Of a stretch of DNA of 5,814 bases, positions 1-5,814 are shown piece by piece. The stretch comes from an uncultured Prevotella sp. (lineage in GTDB: Bacteria; Bacteroidota; Bacteroidia; Bacteroidales; Bacteroidaceae). Each line of letters opens with the position of its first letter. The first letter of the stretch is position 1. The stretch is from contig CAKQXI010000139.1 in NCBI GenBank assembly GCA_934281565.1, positions 1 through 5,814 of the forward strand. The letters are read 5' to 3'. Under the pieces are notes generated by a model. The model made no database searches. It worked only from the letters and a program-made list of their open reading frames with translations, and had not been told where the DNA came from. The translations under genes and the position numbers were made by a program.

Positions 1-2
1 AA

Positions 3-860
3 AAATCGCTCTCTTTTAAGCCGTCTGTTGCTGAAATTCAAAAGCAAATAGCCGTTATGGCAGATGAAACAGTTCATCAGTATGAGCTTCAGGCTGGTGA
101 TGTGTATTACTCAACAGGCGCAATCAGTCATCAAACAGATGTCTTGGAGCCTGAATGTTATACTCCAATTGGCATTGTTGTCTATATAGCTAAAGGTAAT
201 GATGATTATTGGGTGGAAAAAGATACCAAACAAAAAGGTATTGGCGGTCATGCCTTGGTGATGTGTCGAAAAGAAGTAAATTCGACAGGTTGGCAAAGTC
301 ACGTTCAAGGTATCTTTGGACCAGTTATTGATTACCATCGGGAAAAGGTGAATACAGCAAAAAAGATTAAAGAGTCTGGTAACAAGCTTTATGGATCGGG
401 CTATCTGGAAACTGAAGCCTATGTAGGTATGGGAGCGCAAATGATAGCTGCAAATAAGGCAAAAAACTATAAGGAGTATAGTGCTCCATTGGATAAGTCG
501 ACAGGATGGTTCTTGCCATCGGCTGGTCAAATATGTTCCATGTGTTATCAGTTTGATCCAAACTTTGATCAAGTTCAGTGGGAAATAAATAACCAATCTA
601 CTGCGCCTCATGCATTTGGAGCAATAGATCGTAAGATTGATGGTCTTTTAAAAAAATTTGGAACTGACAATACTGAATTTTTGCTTAATTCAGGTTGGGC
701 TTATTCTTGTATCACTTCTTCAGAATATGATGGAAGTTATATGCTAACAGTCCTTACTACGGTTCCTTGGAATGGTTCTCCTGATTTCTTTTTCCTTGCT
801 GGTATGGGAGTTACAAAAGGGTATACACACTTTAATGTTCGCCCATTCTTAGCTTTTTAA
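3..860 (+). CDS. Probable surface/secreted protein with FISUMP/DUF1566-like C-terminal domain (5'-truncated)
   Basis: The reading frame is open from base 3 without a stop, so the first ATG at 57 is probably internal and the true start lies upstream; 285 codons are visible. Any signal peptide or lipoprotein box would be outside the window. After a short segment, GDVYYSTG, TPIGIVVYIAKG and GGHALVMCRK (residues about 32-89 of the visible part) resemble the opening of a domain common in Bacteroidales surface proteins, typically written GDxYYSDG...IGIVFY...GHALV. The second half has the FISUMP/DUF1566-like signature: GWFLPSAGQ (about 168-176), then SGWAYSCITSSEYD (about 230-243, the position of the usual YWSSTEY) and the terminal VRPFLAF. 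Such domains often follow fimbrillin-like N-terminal modules in cell-surface proteins, but that module is not visible here. The gene is clearly more A/T-rich than its neighbours and runs convergent to them. The domain relationship is from recalled family patterns; the exact role (adhesin, pilus tip, glycan binding) is unknown. Confidence 0.7.
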   Translation, partial: KSLSFKPSVAEIQKQIAVMADETVHQYELQAGDVYYSTGAISHQTDVLEPECYTPIGIVVYIAKGNDDYWVEKDTKQKGIGGHALVMCRKEVNSTGWQSHVQGIFGPVIDYHREKVNTAKKIKESGNKLYGSGYLETEAYVGMGAQMIAANKAKNYKEYSAPLDKSTGWFLPSAGQICSMCYQFDPNFDQVQWEINNQSTAPHAFGAIDRKIDGLLKKFGTDNTEFLLNSGWAYSCITSSEYDGSYMLTVLTTVPWNGSPDFFFLAGMGVTKGYTHFNVRPFLAF

Positions 861-897
861 ATGAGTTAATTTAACTGTTAATATATTGCTTCATGAG

Positions 898-944
898 ATC
901 CTACCAGCTTGCGTGTTTTAGGCACGAAGTATGGTAGGATTTTT
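898..944 (+). terminator. Rho-independent terminator of the first gene
   Basis: ATCCTACCA (898-906) pairs perfectly with TGGTAGGAT (932-940). The stem continues imperfectly inward: CTT 908-910 with AAG 927-929, then a one-base bulge, then CGTG 912-915 with CACG 923-926. The loop is TTTTAGG. A run of T (940-944) follows directly. It lies 37 bases after the stop at 860, oriented to end transcription of the plus-strand gene. Confidence 0.75.
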
Positions 945-989
945 CCCTGCCGAGGAAAGTAAAAATTCCTCGGCAGGGAATTTTATTTT
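943..989 (+). terminator. Second strong hairpin with T-rich tail, between convergent genes
   Basis: Bases 943-957 and 966-980 form a perfect 15-base-pair inverted repeat around the core CCTGCCGAGG / CCTCGGCAGG, with an 8-base A-rich loop. TTTTATTTT (981-989) follows on the plus strand, giving a second intrinsic-terminator shape directly behind the first. The same stem would also form in minus-strand RNA coming from the gene ending at 1006, but the bases after it in that direction are A-rich in RNA. It therefore lacks a U-tract for that direction and may act only as a 3' end stabiliser there. Confidence 0.65.
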
Positions 990-1000
990 CCTCGGCAGGA
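943..1000. repeat. Three-copy CCTCGGCAGG element with alternative pairing
   Basis: The ten-base core CCTCGGCAGG occurs twice in direct orientation (968-977 and 990-999) and once inverted (946-955). The inverted copy can pair with either direct copy: 15 base pairs with the first (943-957 with 966-980), or 13 base pairs with the second (946-958 with 987-999). The two folds exclude one another. All copies sit between the stop codons of convergent genes. Confidence 0.8.
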
Positions 1001-1005
1001 AAAAA

Positions 1006-1779
1006 TCACTTGATATATTTTAAGATCTGTTTGCTTTTCCAACCCTTTTTGGCAGATAAGGGCATGAACCCCTCCGTGAGCCCAGTCTTTACCGTCATAG
1101 CCTGAAAGACAGAGGCAGCGTAGGAGGAAAGTTTGAGGGATGCCAATTCAGCATTGATGGCATCCTCGTCGTAGTTGTCGGCATACAATAAGGTATGCAA
1201 GTCGTCAAGATACTTTTGCGGAATGTTCTTGTGCGGCATACGACTTTTTATTTGCATGATTTGTGCGATGATGGCATCTTGGGTCTTGGCAGCGATAGCC
1301 TCGGCTTTGCGATGCTCAAAGTCGGCGAGGGTCGTCGCATTCACCTTGTAAAGGCTTTCTTTCATGTCGCTCTCAGTCGTGAGGTGACTGTAACGGAAGT
1401 AGCGCAAAAGCATGATGTTCTTGTTCCAACCCAACTTAGTCAGATAGTCCCTTTCCAAGGGAGTCGTGGCAACGATGAGGTCAGCTTTCCGATACATATC
1501 CTTTTGATAAACAACCGATTGGATGGCACGTTTCAAGTTAGGGTTCTTCCTGTTTCGCTCGGAAATGTCGCCAAGTGGACAAACGATGTAAGGGATGCCC
1601 ATCTTGCAGGATAGCCTTGCCAGACGAGCACCTTTCATCGTCCATGCTCCCAGGACCAGCACAATGTCGGCATCCGCCAGCACATGGGTGATGTCGAGCT
1701 TTTGTTGGAGCGCCTCGATATAGGAGTGATATATCGAGTACTGTCTTTTTTGTCGGGATATGAACAGATATACTTTCAT
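1006..1779 (-). CDS. Glycosyltransferase-like protein, N-terminal GT-B (GT4-like) half only
   Basis: A 257-residue cytosolic protein with no signal peptide or membrane segment. Residues about 1-135 look like the acceptor-side Rossmann half of GT4-type glycosyltransferases: MKVYLFISRQ start, DADIVLVLGAW (36-46), GIPYIVCPLGD (61-71, the place of the usual GIPYVVSPHG), KADLIVATTPLERDYL (98-113, the place of RADAIIATS..E), then LGWNKNIMLLRYF (116-128). The C-terminal donor-binding Rossmann domain with its E-x7-E motif is absent; residues 135-257 are instead a charged, helix-rich tail without a recognised domain. Full GT4 enzymes are usually about 350-400 residues. The start lies 21 bases after the stop of the upstream glycosyltransferase gene, suggesting one transcript. 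The family assignment is by motif resemblance. It could be an inactive homologue, a partner subunit for another enzyme, or an unrelated Rossmann protein. Confidence 0.6.
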   Translation of the reverse strand: MKVYLFISRQKRQYSIYHSYIEALQQKLDITHVLADADIVLVLGAWTMKGARLARLSCKMGIPYIVCPLGDISERNRKNPNLKRAIQSVVYQKDMYRKADLIVATTPLERDYLTKLGWNKNIMLLRYFRYSHLTTESDMKESLYKVNATTLADFEHRKAEAIAAKTQDAIIAQIMQIKSRMPHKNIPQKYLDDLHTLLYADNYDEDAINAELASLKLSSYAASVFQAMTVKTGLTEGFMPLSAKKGWKSKQILKYIK

Positions 1780-1800
1780 CGGTTTGTCAGTTTTGTATGG

Positions 1801-2943
1801 TTATAGTTTGTGGCTCGTGAAGCCATTCTTGTCAGCTCGCCAGTAGCGTATCTTGTTGGCAAGGTTTCTCCAGACGATGCCATACTCGTAGAACGGCAAG
1901 TTGAACATGGCAATCTCGTCGTCAAAGAGCTTCACCGCATTGTTGGCGATGATCATGCGGAGGATGAACAGCAGCAAGAGGGAAAAGGCAGCGCAGCCAG
2001 CGAGAACCCAGTCTTGCATGGGAACGGAGTATGCCAATGCGGCGATCGAGGCAATCAAGCTGAGATGAGGCACCAGATGGTCGAAGAACAGCAAGGTGCG
2101 CATGGAAGACGTCCGATGGAGCGACTTGCGGGATGCTTGCAGGTAAAGATGGGCATTGTGCCATGCCTTGTCCGTCGGTTCTTCGTGGATGAGCCACGCA
2201 TCGTTGTCCAGCTCGACATCCGTATTTCCGCACAAGCCATACTTGTTGACAAGGAAGTCGTATTCGCCACGCACCAGTTCAAGGTTGCCTTGATAGCCTT
2301 GCTCCTTCATGAAATCGCTCTTGCGGAACGCCACGTTGGGCATATGGGTGCGATAGCCATACGAGCATTGTGCACGACGGAGCAAGTAATAAGCCTTGCG
2401 GATGCTCTCGAAGCGCCGCACGCTGGCAGTCTCGTCGTCCAGTGCCGTGTATCCGAGCACAAGGTGGTTAGGCTCATGGCATCTGCGAGCCATCGTGGCA
2501 AGCCACTTGTCGCTCATGGGTCGGCAAGTCGGTTCCGTGAGGATGATCCATTCGTACTTGGCAGCTTTCACGCCCAAGGTGATTTGCAACTTCTTGCGAC
2601 TCATGTAGCGCGAGCTCTCCGGGATGAACGTGTAGTAAAGATGTGGGTCCTCCGCCGCCATCCGCTTCAAGTAGTTCAAGGTATCGCCATCCGTGCTTTG
2701 GCAAACCACGATGACTTGGTATTCGTCATACTGTTGTTGAAGGAACATCGGCAGGTTTCTTTGCAGTTCCACCAAATGGTTGTGGGCAGTAATGAGTATG
2801 GTGATGGGTTCCTGTCGTTTGTCGTCGTTGCTATCTTCTTCAAAGCGCAACTTGCGCAAGAATGGGTTCACCAACGATCCAAGGACTGCCAGCAAAACCA
2901 CTGTTGCGCCAACTATAAGAGTTGTTAAACTAATTGTTATCAT
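1801..2943 (-). CDS. Membrane-anchored GT2-type (GT-A fold) glycosyltransferase
   Basis: A 380-residue protein with one N-terminal membrane segment (about 5-27), a cytosolic GT-A domain (about 46-280) and a hydrophobic C-terminal region with probably two membrane segments (about 287-307 and 312-334). The GT2 pattern is clear: PITILITAHNHLVELQRNL (46-64), YQVIVVCQSTDGDT (75-88), and SRKKLQITLGVKAAKYEWIILTE (115-137), corresponding to K..A...G...A..E.I...D. The usual DxD metal/sugar-nucleotide site (LTDADC) is replaced by LTEPTC (135-140). GEYDFL (226-231) sits where the catalytic GED/GDD motif is expected. The likely task is transfer of a sugar to a lipid-linked or cell-surface glycan at the inner membrane, but donor and acceptor cannot be inferred. 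The start at 2943 is preceded on the minus strand by the purine-rich GAGAAAAGATA; the gene lies 44 bases after lysA. Family call firm; activity uncertain. Confidence 0.8.
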   Translation of the reverse strand: MITISLTTLIVGATVVLLAVLGSLVNPFLRKLRFEEDSNDDKRQEPITILITAHNHLVELQRNLPMFLQQQYDEYQVIVVCQSTDGDTLNYLKRMAAEDPHLYYTFIPESSRYMSRKKLQITLGVKAAKYEWIILTEPTCRPMSDKWLATMARRCHEPNHLVLGYTALDDETASVRRFESIRKAYYLLRRAQCSYGYRTHMPNVAFRKSDFMKEQGYQGNLELVRGEYDFLVNKYGLCGNTDVELDNDAWLIHEEPTDKAWHNAHLYLQASRKSLHRTSSMRTLLFFDHLVPHLSLIASIAALAYSVPMQDWVLAGCAAFSLLLLFILRMIIANNAVKLFDDEIAMFNLPFYEYGIVWRNLANKIRYWRADKNGFTSHKL

Positions 2944-2987
2944 TATCTTTTCTCGTTATCTCTATTGTGAAGGCATGAAAAGAGGAC

Positions 2988-4145
2988 TTATAGATCCTCC
3001 GTGATGTAACCTTTCGGCAACTTGCGGCAGTTGTACTGGCTCGCCATAATCTCACCATAAGCCCCAGCACTGCGCAAGGCTATCAAGTCGCCACGGTGAG
3101 TCTTGTTCAGGTCGGTCGCCTTGGCAAAGACATCGCTGGACTCACAGATTGGTCCCACGACATCGTATGTCTCCATCGGTTCATCGCTCGAAATGTTCTC
3201 GATCTTATGGTACGCCTGATAGAGGGCAGGGCGGATGAGGTCGGTCATTCCAGCATCGACGATGGCAAACTGCTTGGCGGTGCCTTGCTTGACATAAAGG
3301 GTTCGGGTGATGAGGCTGCCCATCTGTCCGACGACCGCACGCCCCAACTCGAAGTGCAACTTCTGTCCCTCGCGCAACTTCAAGAACTTAGCGTAGGTAT
3401 CGAAATATGCCTTGAAGTCAGGGATAGGCACACGGTTCGGATGGTTGTAGTCGATGCCAAGACCGCCACCCACATTGATATTTTGTACCTTGATGTGATG
3501 GCTTTCCAACTGGACTTGCAACTCGTTGATGCGGTTGCAGAGCGCCTCGAAGTCGCCCATGTCAAGAATCTGGCTGCCAATGTGGAAATGCAGTCCGATG
3601 AACTTGATGTTCTTCATCTTGGCAGCTTCCTCTATGACACTTTCCATGTCACGCATGGCGATGCCAAACTTGTTCTCCGCAAGTCCTGTCGTGATATTGG
3701 CATGGGTATGCGCACCCACATCTGGGTTGATGCGGAAGCATACTTGCGCTACCTTGCCCTGTTTTCCGGAAAGCTCATTGATGACCTCCAGCTCGGGGAT
3801 GCTCTCGACATTGAAGCAGAAGATGTCTTTCTCCAAGCCGAGGTTGATTTCCCAGTCGCTCTTGCCGACACCGGCGTAGACAATCTTATTGGCAGGGAAA
3901 CCAACCTTGAGGGCTGCCGAGATCTCGCCTCCGCTCACACAGTCGGCACCTAATCCTGCCTCGCAGATGATGTTGAGCACTTTGGGGTTGGCATTCGCCT
4001 TGACGGCATAGTGGACCTCAAATCCCTCGTGCTTGTCAGCCTCTGCATGGATGGCATGGAGGGTCTCGCGAAGCACGTGGGTGTCGTAATAATAGAATGG
4101 GGTCTCTATATCCTGAAACTTATCTATTGGAAATTTACCTTTCAT
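2988..4145 (-). CDS. lysA: Diaminopimelate decarboxylase
   Basis: Catalyses the PLP-dependent decarboxylation of meso-diaminopimelate to L-lysine, the last step of the DAP pathway, in the cytosol. The 385-residue protein is close to the usual family length and complete. It has the fold-type III alanine-racemase-like barrel with PLP lysine K49 in YAVKAN (46-51), GADCVSGGE (66-74), HFHIGSQ (186-192), the phosphate-binding GGGLG (226-230) and ELGR (266-269, usually EPGR). The C-terminal beta domain follows, with the catalytic cysteine in GPICESSD (331-338), and RSAGAYG (358-364) carries the conserved AGAY motif. The C-terminus YNCRKLPKG also fits. The start MKGKFPIDKF matches the expected N-terminus, and no better upstream ATG is seen. 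It follows lysC in the same direction, which supports the specific DAP role over ornithine or carboxynorspermidine decarboxylases of the same fold. The Leu in ELGR is the only visible departure and may be lineage-typical. Confidence 0.96.
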   Translation of the reverse strand: MKGKFPIDKFQDIETPFYYYDTHVLRETLHAIHAEADKHEGFEVHYAVKANANPKVLNIICEAGLGADCVSGGEISAALKVGFPANKIVYAGVGKSDWEINLGLEKDIFCFNVESIPELEVINELSGKQGKVAQVCFRINPDVGAHTHANITTGLAENKFGIAMRDMESVIEEAAKMKNIKFIGLHFHIGSQILDMGDFEALCNRINELQVQLESHHIKVQNINVGGGLGIDYNHPNRVPIPDFKAYFDTYAKFLKLREGQKLHFELGRAVVGQMGSLITRTLYVKQGTAKQFAIVDAGMTDLIRPALYQAYHKIENISSDEPMETYDVVGPICESSDVFAKATDLNKTHRGDLIALRSAGAYGEIMASQYNCRKLPKGYITEDL

Positions 4146-4352
4146 TTTTTCTGGTTTTAATATTTGGGGGAATTCAAGAGAAGTTAAGGGAAGTTATCAC
4201 TCCCTTCGGTCGTTCGGGAAGTTAAGGGACATTAGCCTTATATATGACGAACTCTTAAATGTTGTCTCTTAACTTCTCCCTAACTTCCCTCTAACTTCTT
4301 TTAACTTCCTTTTCTCTATAGCTTCTTTAACTTCTATGAACTTCCCCAGAAA
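4146..4352 (-). repeat. AAGTTA/TAACTT repeat spacer between lysC and lysA
   Basis: The 207-base gap holds no gene. AAGTTA occurs at 4181, 4191 and 4219. Its complement TAACTT occurs at 4270, 4281, 4292, 4302 and 4328, with GAACTT at 4338, mostly spaced 10-11 bases apart. The left block 4179-4196 is complementary to 4281-4299 over 18 bases with one bulge, so the spacer can fold into a long stem enclosing about 84 bases. A smaller stem can form from 4199-4204 with 4216-4222. The sequence just before lysA is T/A-rich. It could be an mRNA structure separating lysC from lysA, or a simple-sequence expansion. No lysine-riboswitch (L-box) features are evident. Confidence 0.75.
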
Positions 4353-5672
4353 TTAGTCCTTGAACAATACGTTGCTCAAGTTCTGGAGAGCCTGTTTCTT
4401 GTCTTTCTCCTTGATGAGGAAAGAGATGTTGTAGTTGGAACCACCGTAGGAAATCATGCGAACAGGGATGTTCTTCATGGCATCGGTGGCGAGTGTCTCG
4501 AAGCCAACGTTGCTCCAATCCAAGTCACCTACGACACAGACGATGCACATATCGGAATCCACGGTCACGGTACCATACTTCTTCAGCTCGTTGACGATGT
4601 CGTTCAAGTGAGCGTCGTTGTCGATACTCATGCTGACACCCACCTCGGAAGTGGCAATCATGTCGATAGGGGTCTGGTAGCTCTCGAAGATCTCGAAGAC
4701 CTTGCGCAAGAAACCTGTGGCGAGCAACATACGGCTGCTCTTGATCTTGATGGCGGTGATGTTGTCCTTGGCTGCCACAGCCTTGATCTTGCCACGGACG
4801 ATGACATTGTCGATAATCGTACCGTCAGCCTTGGGGTCCATCGTGTTCTTCAAGCGAACAGGGATGCCAGCGTATTTGGCAGGTTGGACACAAGTAGGGT
4901 GGAGGATCTTGGCACCGAAGTAAGCCAACTCCGCCGCTTCCTCGAAGTTGAGCTGGCGAACCGCTTCCGTATGCTCGACCACACGAGGGTCGTTGTTGTG
5001 CATACCATCAATGTCCGTCCAAATCTGGATCTCGTCGGCAGGGAGGGCGGCACCAATCAAAGAAGCGGTGTAGTCGCTGCCACCACGCTGCAAGTTGTCA
5101 ATCTCACCATAAGCGTTGCGACAGATAAATCCCTGTGTAATGTAAATCTGGTAACCTTGGTTCTGCTCCATGATGGCAACCAGCTTCTCCTTGATGTATT
5201 GTGGGTCAGGCTCGGCGTTCTTGTCCGTGCGCATGAAGTCCAAGGCACTGAGCAACACGGCTTTGATGCCTTGTTCCTTCAAGTAGTTTACAACCATGTT
5301 GGTGCTCATGATCTCACCTTGCGCCACGATACTTTTCTCCTCGAAAGAGGTAAAGAGGTCTTTGGTAAAAGAACGGAGGTAGTCGAACTCGCCGTGCAAG
5401 AACTCACGAGTGGTCTTCTTCATGTCCTCGGTAGCGTATAGCTCCTCAACGTGTAGCATGTATTTCTTTTCCAAGTTGTTGATTACCTCGTTGGCACCCT
5501 CTGGGTTCTTCTTGTAGAGATAGTCGGAAATCTCAACGAGAGAGTTAGTCGTACCGCTCATCGCAGACAAAACGATGAAAGTAGGTTCACCAGATTCTGT
5601 AATCAAAGAGGCTACTTCCTTCATACGCTCGGGAGAGCCTACGGAAGTACCTCCGAATTTCATAACCTTCAT
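4353..5672 (-). CDS. lysC: Aspartate kinase, monofunctional, lysine-sensitive type
   Basis: Phosphorylates L-aspartate with ATP to L-aspartyl-4-phosphate, the committed first step to lysine, DAP, threonine and methionine. The 439-residue cytosolic protein has the amino-acid-kinase domain (about 1-295) with KFGGTSVG (5-12), SAMSGTTN (36-43), QGE (118-120), TQGFI (179-183), RGGSDYTAS (196-204), WTDIDGMHNNDPR (218-230) and FGAKILHP (252-259). Two ACT domains follow (about 305-370 and 375-437). Length and sequence resemble E. coli LysC (AKIII), and no homoserine dehydrogenase domain is fused. By recalled alignment, residues contacting lysine in E. coli AKIII are mostly kept here: M315, G320, F321, L322, D337, S342, E343, V344; A318 and P335 replace serines. 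Inhibition by lysine is therefore likely. The ATG at 5672 gives MKVMKFGG; an ATG three codons later is possible but less usual. The start is 50 bases after the preceding gene's stop. Confidence 0.97.
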   Translation of the reverse strand: MKVMKFGGTSVGSPERMKEVASLITESGEPTFIVLSAMSGTTNSLVEISDYLYKKNPEGANEVINNLEKKYMLHVEELYATEDMKKTTREFLHGEFDYLRSFTKDLFTSFEEKSIVAQGEIMSTNMVVNYLKEQGIKAVLLSALDFMRTDKNAEPDPQYIKEKLVAIMEQNQGYQIYITQGFICRNAYGEIDNLQRGGSDYTASLIGAALPADEIQIWTDIDGMHNNDPRVVEHTEAVRQLNFEEAAELAYFGAKILHPTCVQPAKYAGIPVRLKNTMDPKADGTIIDNVIVRGKIKAVAAKDNITAIKIKSSRMLLATGFLRKVFEIFESYQTPIDMIATSEVGVSMSIDNDAHLNDIVNELKKYGTVTVDSDMCIVCVVGDLDWSNVGFETLATDAMKNIPVRMISYGGSNYNISFLIKEKDKKQALQNLSNVLFKD

Positions 5673-5722
5673 AGTCGTAATTTATTTTAATGTTTAATCT
5701 ATTATCTATCAACTGTTAACTA
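5673..5722 (-). promoter_or_regulatory. A/T-rich leader upstream of lysC
   Basis: These 50 bases between the preceding stop and the lysC ATG are strongly A/T-rich and include AACTGTTAAC (5711-5720). I find no good match to the Bacteroidetes -7 element TAnnTTTG and no Shine-Dalgarno; the bases before the ATG read AAATAAATTACGACT on the minus strand, typical of the A/T-rich starts of this phylum. A promoter may lie here, or lysC may be read through from the upstream gene. Confidence 0.3.
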
Positions 5723-5814
5723 TTAGCTTTCTTCCCCGTCCTCGGTCAGGTCGATGCTATTGTATTCATTCGTGACATCACGGATGATGCCGTTCTTGCA
5801 ACGATATACGATGC
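5723..5814 (-). CDS. C-terminal end of an unidentified gene (5'-truncated by window edge)
   Basis: On the minus strand a frame enters from the right edge and ends at a TAA (5723-5725). It gives 30 visible codons beginning IVYRCKNGIIRDVTNEY and ending in an acidic tail, LTEDGEES. The codon use (GGC, ATC, CTG, GAC) matches the neighbouring minus-strand genes rather than the spacers, and the frame closes just 50 bases before lysC, which supports it as a real gene end. I do not recognise the family from so short a piece. The RCKNG segment could sit in a short beta-hairpin, but no function should be assigned. Confidence 0.6.
   Translation of the reverse strand, partial: IVYRCKNGIIRDVTNEYNSIDLTEDGEES

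Noticed and set aside
57..59. ATG at 57 as the true start of the first gene
   Set aside because: The same frame is open through to the window's left edge with plausible coding sequence, and the domain pattern at residue 32 onward implies more protein upstream.
111..611. 166-codon minus-strand frame with hydrophobic, cysteine-rich product opposite the first gene
   Set aside because: It lies within the well-supported plus-strand coding frame; the hydrophobic look comes from reverse-complemented A/T-rich codons.
1810..2928. 372-codon plus-strand open frame opposite the GT2-type gene
   Set aside because: It is the antisense shadow of a clear glycosyltransferase gene; its translation has no recognisable domain and its length follows from the codon bias of the real gene.
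3096..3953. 285-codon plus-strand open frame opposite lysA
   Set aside because: Antisense shadow of a confidently identified enzyme gene, with low-complexity composition rich in L, D, V and H typical of reverse-strand frames.
4178..4345. CRISPR-like array from the evenly spaced TAACTT units
   Set aside because: Units are only six to eight bases at 10-11-base steps, with no unique spacers of usual length and no cas genes.
4146..4352. Lysine riboswitch (L-box) upstream of lysA
   Set aside because: The spacer consists of AAGTTA/TAACTT repeats and shows none of the conserved multi-helix core of the L-box.
4608..5441. 277-codon plus-strand open frame opposite lysC
   Set aside because: Same reasoning: lysC is unmistakable on the other strand and this translation shows no motif.

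Overview
The window looks like a piece of a Bacteroidales chromosome, most likely from the Prevotella group (inference). The reasons are the style of the truncated first gene, which resembles the Bacteroidales surface proteins with an FISUMP/DUF1566-like C-terminus, the A/T-rich translation starts without Shine-Dalgarno sequences, and the sequence character of the two lysine-pathway enzymes. No database search was possible, so the genus is not settled.

Layout: positions 3-860 (+) hold the 3' part of a probable surface or secreted protein gene whose beginning lies outside the window. Positions 861-1005 are a compact terminator region between convergent genes. It has one hairpin with a T-tract, then a three-copy CCTCGGCAGG element that can fold in two mutually exclusive ways. 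Everything to the right is on the minus strand and reads from high to low coordinates: the last 30 codons of an unidentified gene (5723-5814), lysC aspartate kinase (4353-5672), a 207-base repeat-rich spacer, lysA diaminopimelate decarboxylase (2988-4145), a membrane-anchored family-2-type glycosyltransferase (1801-2943), and a short glycosyltransferase-like protein resembling only the N-terminal half of a GT-B enzyme (1006-1779).

Function: LysC performs the first and LysA the last step of the diaminopimelate route, which supplies lysine and the meso-diaminopimelate of peptidoglycan. The lysine-binding residues of the LysC ACT domain are largely conserved, so feedback inhibition by lysine is expected. 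The two glycosyltransferase-like genes follow lysA at short spacings (44 and 21 bases) and may be cotranscribed with it. Their substrates cannot be read from sequence, and both lack parts normally expected of active enzymes: a clear DxD in the first, a donor-binding domain in the second.

The window is mostly ordinary housekeeping DNA. The parts most worth a second look are the AAGTTA/TAACTT repeat spacer between lysC and lysA, the three-copy CCTCGGCAGG element, and the pair of atypical glycosyltransferase-like proteins. I see no rRNA, tRNA, CRISPR array, transposase or phage gene, no gene-free stretch longer than 300 bases, and no convincing evidence of a wholly new system.
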